Origin: Proteus terrae subsp. cibarius | GTDB taxonomy: Bacteria; Pseudomonadota; Gammaproteobacteria; Enterobacterales; Enterobacteriaceae | NCBI RefSeq assembly: GCF_011045835.1 | Contig: NZ_CP047349.1 | Coordinates: 3,348,001 to 3,412,000 of the forward strand | Length of the DNA: 64,000 nucleotides | Direction of reading: 5' to 3' | Translations under genes and position numbers: made by a program | Notes under the pieces: model-generated | What the model was told of the DNA's origin: nothing | Seen by the model: only the letters and a program-made list of their open reading frames with translations | Database searches by the model: none | Shown: positions 40,325 to 48,136 of the stretch, piece by piece | Layout: every line of letters starts with the position of its first letter | Position numbering within the stretch: the stretch's first letter is position 1

Positions 40325-41650
40325 ATGTTAGCCGTAGAATTGATTATCGTTCTGCTGGCCATTTTCCTCGGTGCGAGACTTGGGGGAATTGGTATCGGGT
40401 TTGCCGGTGGTTTAGGGGTTTTGGTTTTAGCTGCTATCGGTGTTAAACCTGGTTCAATCCCTTTTGATGTTATCTCCATCATTATGGCTGTTATTGCCGC
40501 AATCTCTGCGATGCAGGTTGCTGGTGGTTTGGATTACCTTGTTGGCCAAACTGAAAAACTGTTAAGACGTAATCCAAAATACATCACAATTCTTGCGCCA
40601 ATTGTGACTTATTTCTTAACTCTATTTGCAGGTACAGGGAACATCTCTTTAGCAACACTGCCAGTTATCGCAGAAGTTGCAAAAGAACAAGGCATCAAAC
40701 CTTGCCGTCCTTTATCAACAGGTGTTGTTGCAGCTCAAATCGGTATTACTGCATCTCCAATCTCTGCTGCTGTTGTTTACATGGCCTCTGTCATGGAAAA
40801 TCCAGCAATGGTCGGTGAAGGTAATACAGTAAGCTACATCACTCTGCTGTCTATCTTATTACCAGCGACTTTCCTTGCAATCATTCTGATGTCATTCATC
40901 ATCTCCTGGGTATTTAACTCAAAACTATCAGATGATGCGGTTTATCGTGAACGTTTAGAACAAGGTCTGGTTGAGTTACGTGGTAGCCAAGAACGTAGAG
41001 AAACATTACCTGGTGCTAAATCATCTGTAATGCTGTTCCTACTGGGTGTTATCGGCGTTGTAACTTATGCTGTTATCAACAGCCCAAGTTTAGGTATCGT
41101 GAAAGAGCCGTTAATGAATACCACTAACGCTATTCTTATCATCATGCTGAGTGTTGCAACCCTTATCACTATCTTCTGTAAAGTGAAAACGGATACTATC
41201 CTCAATTCAAGTACTTTTAAAGCAGGTATGAGTGCATGTATCTGTATTCTGGGTGTTGCATGGTTAGGTGATACTTTCGTTTCAAGCAACATCGATTGGA
41301 TCAAACTGACTGCAGGTGATTTAATCACTGGCCATCCTTGGTTATTAGCCGTTATCTTCTTCTTCTGTTCTGCGCTGTTATATTCTCAAGCAGCAACAGC
41401 GAAAGCGTTAATGCCAATGGCTTTAGCACTAGGTGTATCTCCATTAACTGCAATAGCTTCTTTCTCTGCAGTTTCTGGTCTGTTCATTCTGCCAACTTAC
41501 CCAACACTGGTTGCGGCAGTTCAAATGGATGACACAGGTACAACCCGTATCGGTAAATTAGTCTTCAACCACCCATTCTTTATCCCAGGTACTATTGGTG
41601 TGGTATTAGCTGTCGGATTTGGTTTCCTCTTCGGCGGTATGATCCTGTAG
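40325..41650 (+). CDS. dcuA: Anaerobic C4-dicarboxylate transporter DcuA
   Basis: Membrane antiporter exchanging aspartate, fumarate, malate and succinate. 441 aa, about ten spans; the N-terminus (VELIIVLLAIFLGARLGGIG) and the C-terminal half (AATAKALMPMALALGVSPLTA) are close to E. coli DcuA. A loop near residues 160-170 is a few residues longer. AAGGAG lies before the ATG. Confidence 0.96.
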   Translation: MLAVELIIVLLAIFLGARLGGIGIGFAGGLGVLVLAAIGVKPGSIPFDVISIIMAVIAAISAMQVAGGLDYLVGQTEKLLRRNPKYITILAPIVTYFLTLFAGTGNISLATLPVIAEVAKEQGIKPCRPLSTGVVAAQIGITASPISAAVVYMASVMENPAMVGEGNTVSYITLLSILLPATFLAIILMSFIISWVFNSKLSDDAVYRERLEQGLVELRGSQERRETLPGAKSSVMLFLLGVIGVVTYAVINSPSLGIVKEPLMNTTNAILIIMLSVATLITIFCKVKTDTILNSSTFKAGMSACICILGVAWLGDTFVSSNIDWIKLTAGDLITGHPWLLAVIFFFCSALLYSQAATAKALMPMALALGVSPLTAIASFSAVSGLFILPTYPTLVAAVQMDDTGTTRIGKLVFNHPFFIPGTIGVVLAVGFGFLFGGMIL

Positions 41651-41714
41651 TTTGAAGTAAAAAATTAAAACATTGCAAAAAGCGCCTTGCGCTGACAAGA
41701 AATAAAAAAACAAG

Positions 41715-41750
41715 AAAATACCCCATCGCAAGATGGGGTATTTTCATTTT
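41715..41750 (+). terminator. Terminator after dcuA
   Basis: Perfect 13-bp stem AAAATACCCCATC / GATGGGGTATTTT with loop GCAA. Confidence 0.93.
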
Positions 41751-41833
41751 ACCCTCTCGCCTCTTGCTTTCATTTTTAGTTAAAGTCTGCTAATTATGAT
41801 GTTTTCGCGACAACGTGATTTAAGGAGATTTCC

Positions 41834-42406
41834 GTGCAACGTGAAGCGTTATTAGACCACGTACTTATCCAGCTAGAGCAATATGGCTTAGCGGCGACTT
41901 TACCCGAGCTTCTTCAAGATTCGGGTATCAATGAATCTGACCTTCACCCTTTTTGGCCTGATAGAGACGCATTGATTTTTGATTGTCTTCGCCACCACGG
42001 ACAGCAAATTGATATTTGGCAACGCCAAGTCATGCTAGATGAAGAATTGACTATCGAACAAAAATTACTTGCCCGTTATGATCAGTTGGCCATACGTTTA
42101 GAGAAAAACCGTTTTCCTGGTTGTTTATTCGTTGCAGCATGTAGCGCATACCCTGATGAGCACTCTCAAATTCACCAATTAAGCCAACGTCAAAAACAAA
42201 GCTCATTCGATTACTCTAGAACGCTACTACGCGAGCTTGATATCGAGGATAGTGAGTTAGTTGCTAAACAGATGGAACTCATCTTAGAAGGCTGTTTAAG
42301 CCGTTTAATGGTGAATCATCACGCTGATGATATTATTACAGCAAAATTATTGGCGGAAGATATTCTTAAGATTGCTCAATGCCGTAAAAATGGTGCGCTA
42401 AGTTAG
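41834..42406 (+). CDS. yjdC: TetR-family regulator YjdC
   Basis: 190 aa, starting at a GTG with AAGGAG 7 nt upstream. The C-terminal half (LMVNHHADD, AKLLAEDILKIAQCRKNGAL) and the middle (NRFPGCLFVAACSAYPD) match E. coli YjdC. The N-terminal HTH region is more divergent. In E. coli, cutA and dsbD separate dcuA from yjdC; here they do not. Confidence 0.92.
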   Translation: MQREALLDHVLIQLEQYGLAATLPELLQDSGINESDLHPFWPDRDALIFDCLRHHGQQIDIWQRQVMLDEELTIEQKLLARYDQLAIRLEKNRFPGCLFVAACSAYPDEHSQIHQLSQRQKQSSFDYSRTLLRELDIEDSELVAKQMELILEGCLSRLMVNHHADDIITAKLLAEDILKIAQCRKNGALS

Positions 42407-42496
42407 TTTTGAGTGTTGAAAAACGAAAGAAATGAGTTATTTTTTCGCTTGTGCTCAATTTCTATCTATTGAGTAGCAAAAATAAATTAAATCATC

Positions 42497-42521
42497 AAAA
42501 AAAGAGAAAGATTTCTCTTTG
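42497..42521 (+). terminator. Possible terminator after yjdC
   Basis: Nine-base arms AAAGAGAAA / TTTCTCTTT with only GA between, so the effective stem is about 7 bp. It lies 90 bp past yjdC and ends in T. The rest of the gap to the tRNA promoter shows nothing else. Confidence 0.35.
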
Positions 42522-42661
42522 ATATGCAAAAAAGTGAATATCTTTACTGATTGTTATTTAAGCATTTTTTACTAAAAAACAGCTTATGATGAAAATTTAA
42601 ACTCGAATAGAATAAAAAGAAAGCAAACAAACTTATTTTTGCATTTTTTATTAAAAAGACG

Positions 42662-42690
42662 TTGACGCATCACGCTGAATACGGTTTAAT
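42662..42690 (+). promoter_or_regulatory. Promoter of tRNA-Phe
   Basis: TTGACG, 17-bp spacer, TTTAAT, followed by a GCGCC discriminator typical of stringently controlled stable-RNA promoters. It is 12 bp upstream of the tRNA 5' end. Confidence 0.9.
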
Positions 42691-42701
42691 GCGCCTCGTT
42701 A

Positions 42702-42777
42702 GCCCGAATAGCTCAGTCGGTAGAGCAGGGGATTGAAAATCCCCGTGTCCTTGGTTCGATTCCGAGTTCGGGCACCA
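42702..42777 (+). tRNA. pheU: tRNA-Phe (anticodon GAA)
   Basis: 76 nt with encoded CCA. The acceptor stem GCCCGAA / TTCGGGC pairs fully. The anticodon loop in the segment GGGGATTGAAAATCCCC gives GAA, and the T-loop GGTTCGATTCC is canonical. It follows yjdC as pheU does in E. coli, a known island integration site there. Confidence 0.98.
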
Positions 42778-42784
42778 TATTTAG

Positions 42785-42812
42785 AAAAACCAGCCTTAGG
42801 GCTGGTTTTTTG
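42785..42812 (+). terminator. Terminator of tRNA-Phe
   Basis: Stem AAACCAGCC / GGCTGGTTT with loop TTAG and a T-run. Confidence 0.95.
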
Positions 42813-42959
42813 CTTTCTAGCGGTTTGAAAATCATTCTCAAGATCCTAGCTATTTTCTTTTCTTACTATATTTAACAACACTGACGTAATCTCACATCAA
42901 TTCATACATTAAAAACATAGTCGTATTCATAGATTTTCAATTAATTTTAGAGCAAAAAA

Positions 42960-43012
42960 CAATGCAATCACATTGCAATGCATTTGCATTGTTTTCTTCT
43001 ATTATCTATAAT
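42960..43012 (+). promoter_or_regulatory. prlF-yhaV promoter with tandem inverted-repeat operators
   Basis: TTGCAT (42984-42989), 17-bp spacer, TATAAT (43007-43012). Two inverted repeats abut: CAATG-N6-CATTG at 42960-42975 and CAATGCA-TT-TGCATTG at 42976-42991. The second overlaps the -35 box, as expected for autorepression by an AbrB-type antitoxin. Confidence 0.75.
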
Positions 43013-43052
43013 CAGTTCATAAAACATACACCGTAAGTAAAAGGAGCAAATC

Positions 43053-43388
43053 ATGCTAACCCACGTTTGCACTGACAACATCGCTCTTGAAGCTGATTCA
43101 AAAATAACAGAACGTCATCAAACCACAATTCCCGCGTCAATTAGAGAAGCTCTACATCTTAGTGGTGGAGATCGTATTCACTACAAATTACTAAGCACTG
43201 GTGATGTACTTATCTCACGTCACAGCGATGGATCTGAAGATCCTGTTATGGCATCGTTTCTTAATTTTCTCGCTCAAGATATAACTAATCATCCTCAAAC
43301 CATTCAACCTCTCGATATATCTCGTGGTTTTGAATTAGTTGAAGGTATGGATATCAACCTTGACGATGACATCACCGATAACGAATAA
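43053..43388 (+). CDS. prlF: PrlF (SohA) family antitoxin
   Basis: 111 aa with a SpoVT/AbrB swapped-hairpin DNA-binding domain near residues 15-52 (SKITERHQTTIPASIREAL). The acidic C-terminus would contact the toxin. AAAGGAG precedes the ATG. It ends 6 bp before yhaV and presumably represses the operon. Confidence 0.9.
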   Translation: MLTHVCTDNIALEADSKITERHQTTIPASIREALHLSGGDRIHYKLLSTGDVLISRHSDGSEDPVMASFLNFLAQDITNHPQTIQPLDISRGFELVEGMDINLDDDITDNE

Positions 43389-43394
43389 AATAAT

Positions 43395-43868
43395 ATGGAT
43401 TTCCCTACAGATTTGAATGGATGGACAATCTACGCACATCCTTGCTTTAAACAACAATATGATGAATTACTACAAAAAGTCGAAGCTCTGAAAAAAAAAT
43501 ATCCCGAAGATTATCAGAAAAAAGCAGATACAAAAATTTTTGCTCATGTATTGAAATCTATAGTAAACATCACAAATGACCCACGGGCACCAGAGTTTAG
43601 GTTGGGTAATACTTTAGGAGAAGAAAATAAAAATTGGTCACGAATTAAATTAGTAAATGGAAGATATCGTTTATTTTTTAGATTCAGTTTTAAGGAAAAG
43701 ATCATCATTCTGGCATGGATAAATGATAATGATACTTTGCGAACTTATGGCAATAAAACTGATGCTTACCGAGTCTTTGAGAAAAAACTAAAGAAAGGTC
43801 ATCCACCTAAAAATTGGAATGATTTATTTAGTGACTGTATAAATGAAGCTGACTGTCAGGATCCTTAA
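43395..43868 (+). CDS. yhaV: YhaV family RNase toxin
   Basis: 157 aa, RelE-superfamily ribosome-dependent mRNA endonuclease partner of PrlF. Family segments are GWTIYAHPCF, RIKLVNGRYRLFFRF, IILAWINDNDTLRTYG and a C-terminal HPPKNWNDLF. The reading frame is intact, so the toxin is probably active. Confidence 0.9.
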   Translation: MDFPTDLNGWTIYAHPCFKQQYDELLQKVEALKKKYPEDYQKKADTKIFAHVLKSIVNITNDPRAPEFRLGNTLGEENKNWSRIKLVNGRYRLFFRFSFKEKIIILAWINDNDTLRTYGNKTDAYRVFEKKLKKGHPPKNWNDLFSDCINEADCQDP

Positions 43869-43878
43869 ATTTCTATCT

Positions 43879-43910
43879 CTTATCACCTTTTTAATGTGAT
43901 AAGTTTTTGT
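43879..43910 (+). terminator. Terminator of prlF-yhaV
   Basis: Stem CTTATCAC / GTGATAAG, 9-nt loop, then a T-run. The rest of the gap to 44178 is AT-rich with no other visible feature. Confidence 0.85.
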
Positions 43911-44178
43911 TTACAAAAAAAGATAATTCTTATTAAGTCAATAATCGATTGAATATTTGCCTATAATTTTTAGAAATACAATAAATCTCTTAGTGAAGAA
44001 CATTATCATTTTTTGGAAATGAAAAATAGAATATACAAAATATTTTATAATTATTGATTTTCATCTTAATTATTAAAGTAGAGTAATATCATTTTCATTA
44101 GATATAATTAATATCTAAACTCTGTTTTCTATAATATCGCTCTAAACGGTATGATTTATCACCCAAGGATCACCAAAA

Positions 44179-44826
44179 ATGGAATTTCCCAAAGACCGGA
44201 TCTCTCATTCCTTTATCTGCGCACTTGCCTTTGTAGGTTATTTTTTCTCATCGTTTAGTCTATTGCTGACTCCCTCTCCTGTTGCACTATTTCAATCGCC
44301 TTATATCATCTCATTGGTAAGTTTTTTTATTTATCTCCCCTACTGCTTGATTATTTGGCTTGCCTATCAAAAACATATTAAATTAATGCCATTAGGTCGC
44401 CTTCAATGGAACACACTAAAAGCCCCTTTTTTAGCCTTAGTGGGATTATATTTTATTAGTTTATTTTTAGGCTCTGAAGATGATTCATGGATTACAGAAA
44501 TCGAATCTATTACAGGCTTTGCCTTCTTCTTATTTGCTCTTTCTGTTATTTTTATTGCTCCAATTACTGAAGAAATCATTTTTAGAGGTTTTCTACTAAA
44601 TGCAGGTATGTGGTATGGCAATATAGGCAAATGGATTGCCATTATTCTCTCGTCACTTCTATTTGCAGCGATGCACACTCAATATGAGTCAATCACTACG
44701 TTTATCCTTATTTTTGTTGTGGGTGTTGTTTTTTGCCAAATCAGAATAGGAACTCGTTCATTAATCGCGCCGATAGTGTTACATGGAATACACAACACAA
44801 TCAGTATCGTTTTTTTAATGTTATAG
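44179..44826 (+). CDS. CPBP family intramembrane glutamic endopeptidase
   Basis: 215 aa with about six membrane spans. The CPBP/Abi motifs are EEIIFRGFLL near residue 134, a histidine in FAAMHTQYES, and the C-terminal VLHGIHNT. Some family members mature bacteriocins or confer immunity to them; no peptide substrate gene is apparent nearby. It is monocistronic in an accessory-looking stretch. Confidence 0.88.
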   Translation: MEFPKDRISHSFICALAFVGYFFSSFSLLLTPSPVALFQSPYIISLVSFFIYLPYCLIIWLAYQKHIKLMPLGRLQWNTLKAPFLALVGLYFISLFLGSEDDSWITEIESITGFAFFLFALSVIFIAPITEEIIFRGFLLNAGMWYGNIGKWIAIILSSLLFAAMHTQYESITTFILIFVVGVVFCQIRIGTRSLIAPIVLHGIHNTISIVFLML

Positions 44827-45128
44827 AGTTTTTATTTAGTATATTTCTATTTTTTATAATAAAAAACTTATTAACTTAAAAAGAAATGATACTTAATAGA
44901 TGAAAATGTTTTTATTATTTTTTAGAGAATGATCTGATTCTATACACAATAATACCGAATATTATTTATAATCATCTCAATAAGTTATATTAAATTCTAT
45001 AAAAAATAAAATTGAAAAACAAATAGAGAATGTGATTATAACTACATGCTTTTTCAACGTTTTAAAGTATGATAAGAGATATTAATATGACAATAACATT
45101 GCCATTTTCTTAAATTAAGAGAACCTTT
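44827..45128. other. AT-rich gap upstream of yqiJ
   Basis: About 300 bp with no frame or strong hairpin; it must hold the promoter of the yqiJ-yqiK cluster, which I cannot place. Confidence 0.4.
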
Positions 45129-45764
45129 ATGAATTTGTTTTTCCAAAATAGCCTAGCTTTTCCCAGCATTATTTTTAGTGCATTACTTATTATTATCTCT
45201 TTCTATTGGCTCTGCGCTGCTTTTGGATTATTAGATATTGATTTATTTAATATTGATAGTGAATTAGATATCAATGTTGATGCAACAGGGCTTGCTGGTT
45301 GGTTAACTAAATTAGGATTAGCGGGTATTCCTGTCACCATTATTTTAACTTTATTCACCCTTTTTGGCTGGTTTATCAGTTACTTTACTAATTATTGGAT
45401 TATCAATGCTATTGAAACAAGTTTTATTCGTTATTTAACGGGTTTTATTGCCTTTATCATTACTTCTTTTATTGCACTTAATCTTACTGCGGTTTGTTTA
45501 AAACCGATCCGTAAAAAACTGATGTCACGTAATAAGCCTAAATCAGTACACCAACTGATAGGTAAATTAGCCATAGTACGATCAGCGAATGTAACAGAAA
45601 ACAAAGGTGAAGCTGTTTTAGAAGATGGAGGTGCGGGTTTAATTTTACAAATTAGAGCGCCTGAAAAAGAAAATATTAAACGAGGGGATAGCGTAGTTAT
45701 TATTAGTTATGACGCGCTCACTCACAGTTATCAAGTCGTAACGGAAGATGAATTTCATCGTTAA
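45129..45764 (+). CDS. yqiJ: YqiJ family membrane protein
   Basis: 211 aa. Three hydrophobic segments lie in the first 125 residues, followed by a C-terminal OB-like (NfeD-type) domain (HQLIGKLAIVRSANVTENKGEAVLEDGG...DSVVIISYD). NfeD-like proteins pair with flotillins, and the next gene is one. Homologues (E. coli YqiJ) are linked to envelope organisation; the exact role is unknown. Confidence 0.87.
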   Translation: MNLFFQNSLAFPSIIFSALLIIISFYWLCAAFGLLDIDLFNIDSELDINVDATGLAGWLTKLGLAGIPVTIILTLFTLFGWFISYFTNYWIINAIETSFIRYLTGFIAFIITSFIALNLTAVCLKPIRKKLMSRNKPKSVHQLIGKLAIVRSANVTENKGEAVLEDGGAGLILQIRAPEKENIKRGDSVVIISYDALTHSYQVVTEDEFHR

Positions 45765-45850
45765 TATCCACATTGATGAAAGACAATTTAGTTAACAGAC
45801 AAACACTATTAAAAAATGACGGTATCGTCTGAACCTATGGAGAAAAAAGT

Positions 45851-48046
45851 ATGGATTTGGCTTTCGTTATGCCTTTCTTAACTGTCGTTGGTTTCGCAAT
45901 CCTAATTATTTTAGGGCTATTTGGATTATTTAAGGCTTTCTATATTAAGGTGCCTCAAGGCACAGCCTTAATTGTCAACGATATGACCTCACAACCTAAA
46001 GTCCATTTTACGGGTGCCTTGGTTTATCCTGTTATCTACAAAAAAGAGTTTATGCGCATTTCTCTTTTAACGTTAGAAGTAGACCGTCGTGGTAAAGATG
46101 GCTTGATTTGTCAGGATAATTTACGTGCAGATATCACAGTTGCTTTCTATCTACGTGTTAATGAAACCACCGAAGACGTACTAAAAGTCGCGAAAGCCAT
46201 TGGTGTTGATAGAGCTTCTGATCATCAAGCAGTCAGTACTCTTTTTAGTGCAAAATTTTCTGAAGCATTAAAAACCGTAGGTAAACAATTTGAACTGTCG
46301 AAACTTTTTGAAGATAGACAAAATTTCCGTGATCGTATTGTTGATGTCATCGGTAAAGATCTCAACGGCTATGCATTAGAAGACGTTGCGATTGACTATT
46401 TAGAACAAACACCAAAATCAGCGCTTGATCCTAATAATATTTTTGACTCTGAAGGTATCCGTAAAATAACGGAAATTACCGCCATTCATAATATTGAAAC
46501 CAACCAAAAAGAGCGCGATCAAGAACTCGCGATTCAAAAGAAAAATGTTGAAACTCGTGAAGCAAGTCTGGCTTTAGAGCGCCAACAAGCCGATGCAGAA
46601 GCCCGTCAAAAAAGAGAAATTGATAATATTCGTGCTCGTGAAAATTCGGAAACCTTACGTGTTCAAGAAGAAGAACGTCTTAAAGCCGAACAGGCTCGTA
46701 TTCAGACTCAACAAGAAATTGAGATCCGCGAAGAAAATCGTATGCGCGAAGTGGAAGTTGCACAACAAAATCGCACTCGCGCAGTTACTATTGAACAAGA
46801 GCGTGTTAATCGTGCGCGTGAATTAGAAATTGTTGCTCGTGAACGTGAAGTTGAGTTGCAACGTATTGAGAAAGAAAAAGCGTTAGAAGAAGAACGTAAA
46901 AACATCTCAAATGTTATCCGTGAACGTGTTGCCGTAGAAAAAACCGTAGCTCAAGAAGAAGAACGCATTAAAGAAGTACGTGAAGTTTCAGAAGCTGAAC
47001 GTATGCGCCAAGTCACTGTAATTAATGCACAAGCGGAAGCAGAAGAATCTTTAGTTCGCCAAGTAAAAAGAGCAGAGGCCGATGAATCTAGTGCTAAGCA
47101 TAAAGCTGAAGAAATCAGCACCATGGCGAAAGCGGAATTAGAAGCCTCAGTAAAACAAGCTGAAGCGAAAAAACGCTTAGCTGAAGGTATTGAAGCAGAG
47201 CATGCAGCATTAGGTCTTGCTGAAGCTCGTGTACGCCAAGCAACCGCGGAAGCTGAAGAGAAAGAAGGCTTAGTGCTTGCTAATGTCACTGCTGAAAAAC
47301 TATTAGCAGAAGCACGAGGCATGAAAGAAAAAGGCTTAACTGAAGCGCAAGTGATGGAAGCTAAAGCACAAGCCCAGCAACAACAAGGCTTTGCAGAAGC
47401 GAAAATTTTAGAAGAGAAATTAGCCGCCCAAGCGCGTGGTGAAGAACAACAAGCCAACGCAAAAGAAAAATTAGGTCTTGCTGATGCGAAAATTCTTGAA
47501 GAGAAACTCGCAGCTCAAGCACGTGGTGAAGGGCAATTAGGTTCAGCACAAGCCGAAGTTATTCGCCAACGCTTGAAAGCAGAAGCCGATGGTTTAACGG
47601 ATAAATTTAAATCGATGGATCACCTTAGCGATACGGCTCGTTCGCACGAAGAGTTCCGTATGCGTCTTGAAAAACAATTTGAACAGGCAATGGCATCTAT
47701 TGAAGCCAACAAAGAAATTGCACGCGAACAAGCTGATGTATTGGCAGCCGCTCTAAGCAAAACCAATATTGAAATTGTGGGCGGTGATGGCAACTTCTTT
47801 AATACCTTCTCTAAAGCATTAAGCTTAGGTAAAGCTGTTGATGGTTTTATGGATAAAAGCAGTTTTGCCAAAGAGAACGTTGAAAAGCTGATTAACCGTA
47901 CTCAACAAGATAAAAAACTCGATATCGCTTCTTTATTAAAAAATCCTGAAGTTCAAGATTTACTTAATGGATTTATGGCAACAAAAGGCGCCAGTCAGCT
48001 AATTAAAGATGTGACAACTAAATCAGACTCCTCTAAAGAAGAATAA
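45851..48046 (+). CDS. yqiK: Flotillin-like protein YqiK
   Basis: 731 aa. One membrane span lies near residues 8-30, then an SPFH (band 7) domain at about 35-200. A very long Glu/Arg/Ala coiled coil follows at about 215-600, and a C-terminal domain ends SDSSKEE. E. coli YqiK is about 550 aa, so the coiled coil here is longer. It probably scaffolds a membrane microdomain with YqiJ and the downstream ATPase. The coiled-coil coding DNA contains internal repeats (EEKLAAQARGE twice near 47410 and 47500). Confidence 0.88.
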   Translation: MDLAFVMPFLTVVGFAILIILGLFGLFKAFYIKVPQGTALIVNDMTSQPKVHFTGALVYPVIYKKEFMRISLLTLEVDRRGKDGLICQDNLRADITVAFYLRVNETTEDVLKVAKAIGVDRASDHQAVSTLFSAKFSEALKTVGKQFELSKLFEDRQNFRDRIVDVIGKDLNGYALEDVAIDYLEQTPKSALDPNNIFDSEGIRKITEITAIHNIETNQKERDQELAIQKKNVETREASLALERQQADAEARQKREIDNIRARENSETLRVQEEERLKAEQARIQTQQEIEIREENRMREVEVAQQNRTRAVTIEQERVNRARELEIVAREREVELQRIEKEKALEEERKNISNVIRERVAVEKTVAQEEERIKEVREVSEAERMRQVTVINAQAEAEESLVRQVKRAEADESSAKHKAEEISTMAKAELEASVKQAEAKKRLAEGIEAEHAALGLAEARVRQATAEAEEKEGLVLANVTAEKLLAEARGMKEKGLTEAQVMEAKAQAQQQQGFAEAKILEEKLAAQARGEEQQANAKEKLGLADAKILEEKLAAQARGEGQLGSAQAEVIRQRLKAEADGLTDKFKSMDHLSDTARSHEEFRMRLEKQFEQAMASIEANKEIAREQADVLAAALSKTNIEIVGGDGNFFNTFSKALSLGKAVDGFMDKSSFAKENVEKLINRTQQDKKLDIASLLKNPEVQDLLNGFMATKGASQLIKDVTTKSDSSKEE

Positions 48047-48064
48047 TTTTATTTAAAGGAGGTG

Positions 48065-48095
48065 AAAAGACATAGCGTTTATCTCTGTGTCTTTT
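48065..48095 (+). terminator. Possible attenuator between yqiK and the ATPase gene
   Basis: Stem AAAAGACA / TGTCTTTT followed by a T-rich tract, 18 bp past yqiK and about 40 bp before the ATPase ATG. It may reduce expression of the ATPase relative to the flotillin. Confidence 0.55.
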
Positions 48096-48136
48096 CTTTT
48101 GTTTTTATCGTTTAAGCCAAGGAAATCCGTTATACC

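Noticed and set aside
46708..47549. Antisense reading frames across the yqiK coiled coil
   Set aside because: They arise from the repetitive Glu/Ala/Arg codon pattern and have no ribosome-binding site or recognisable product.
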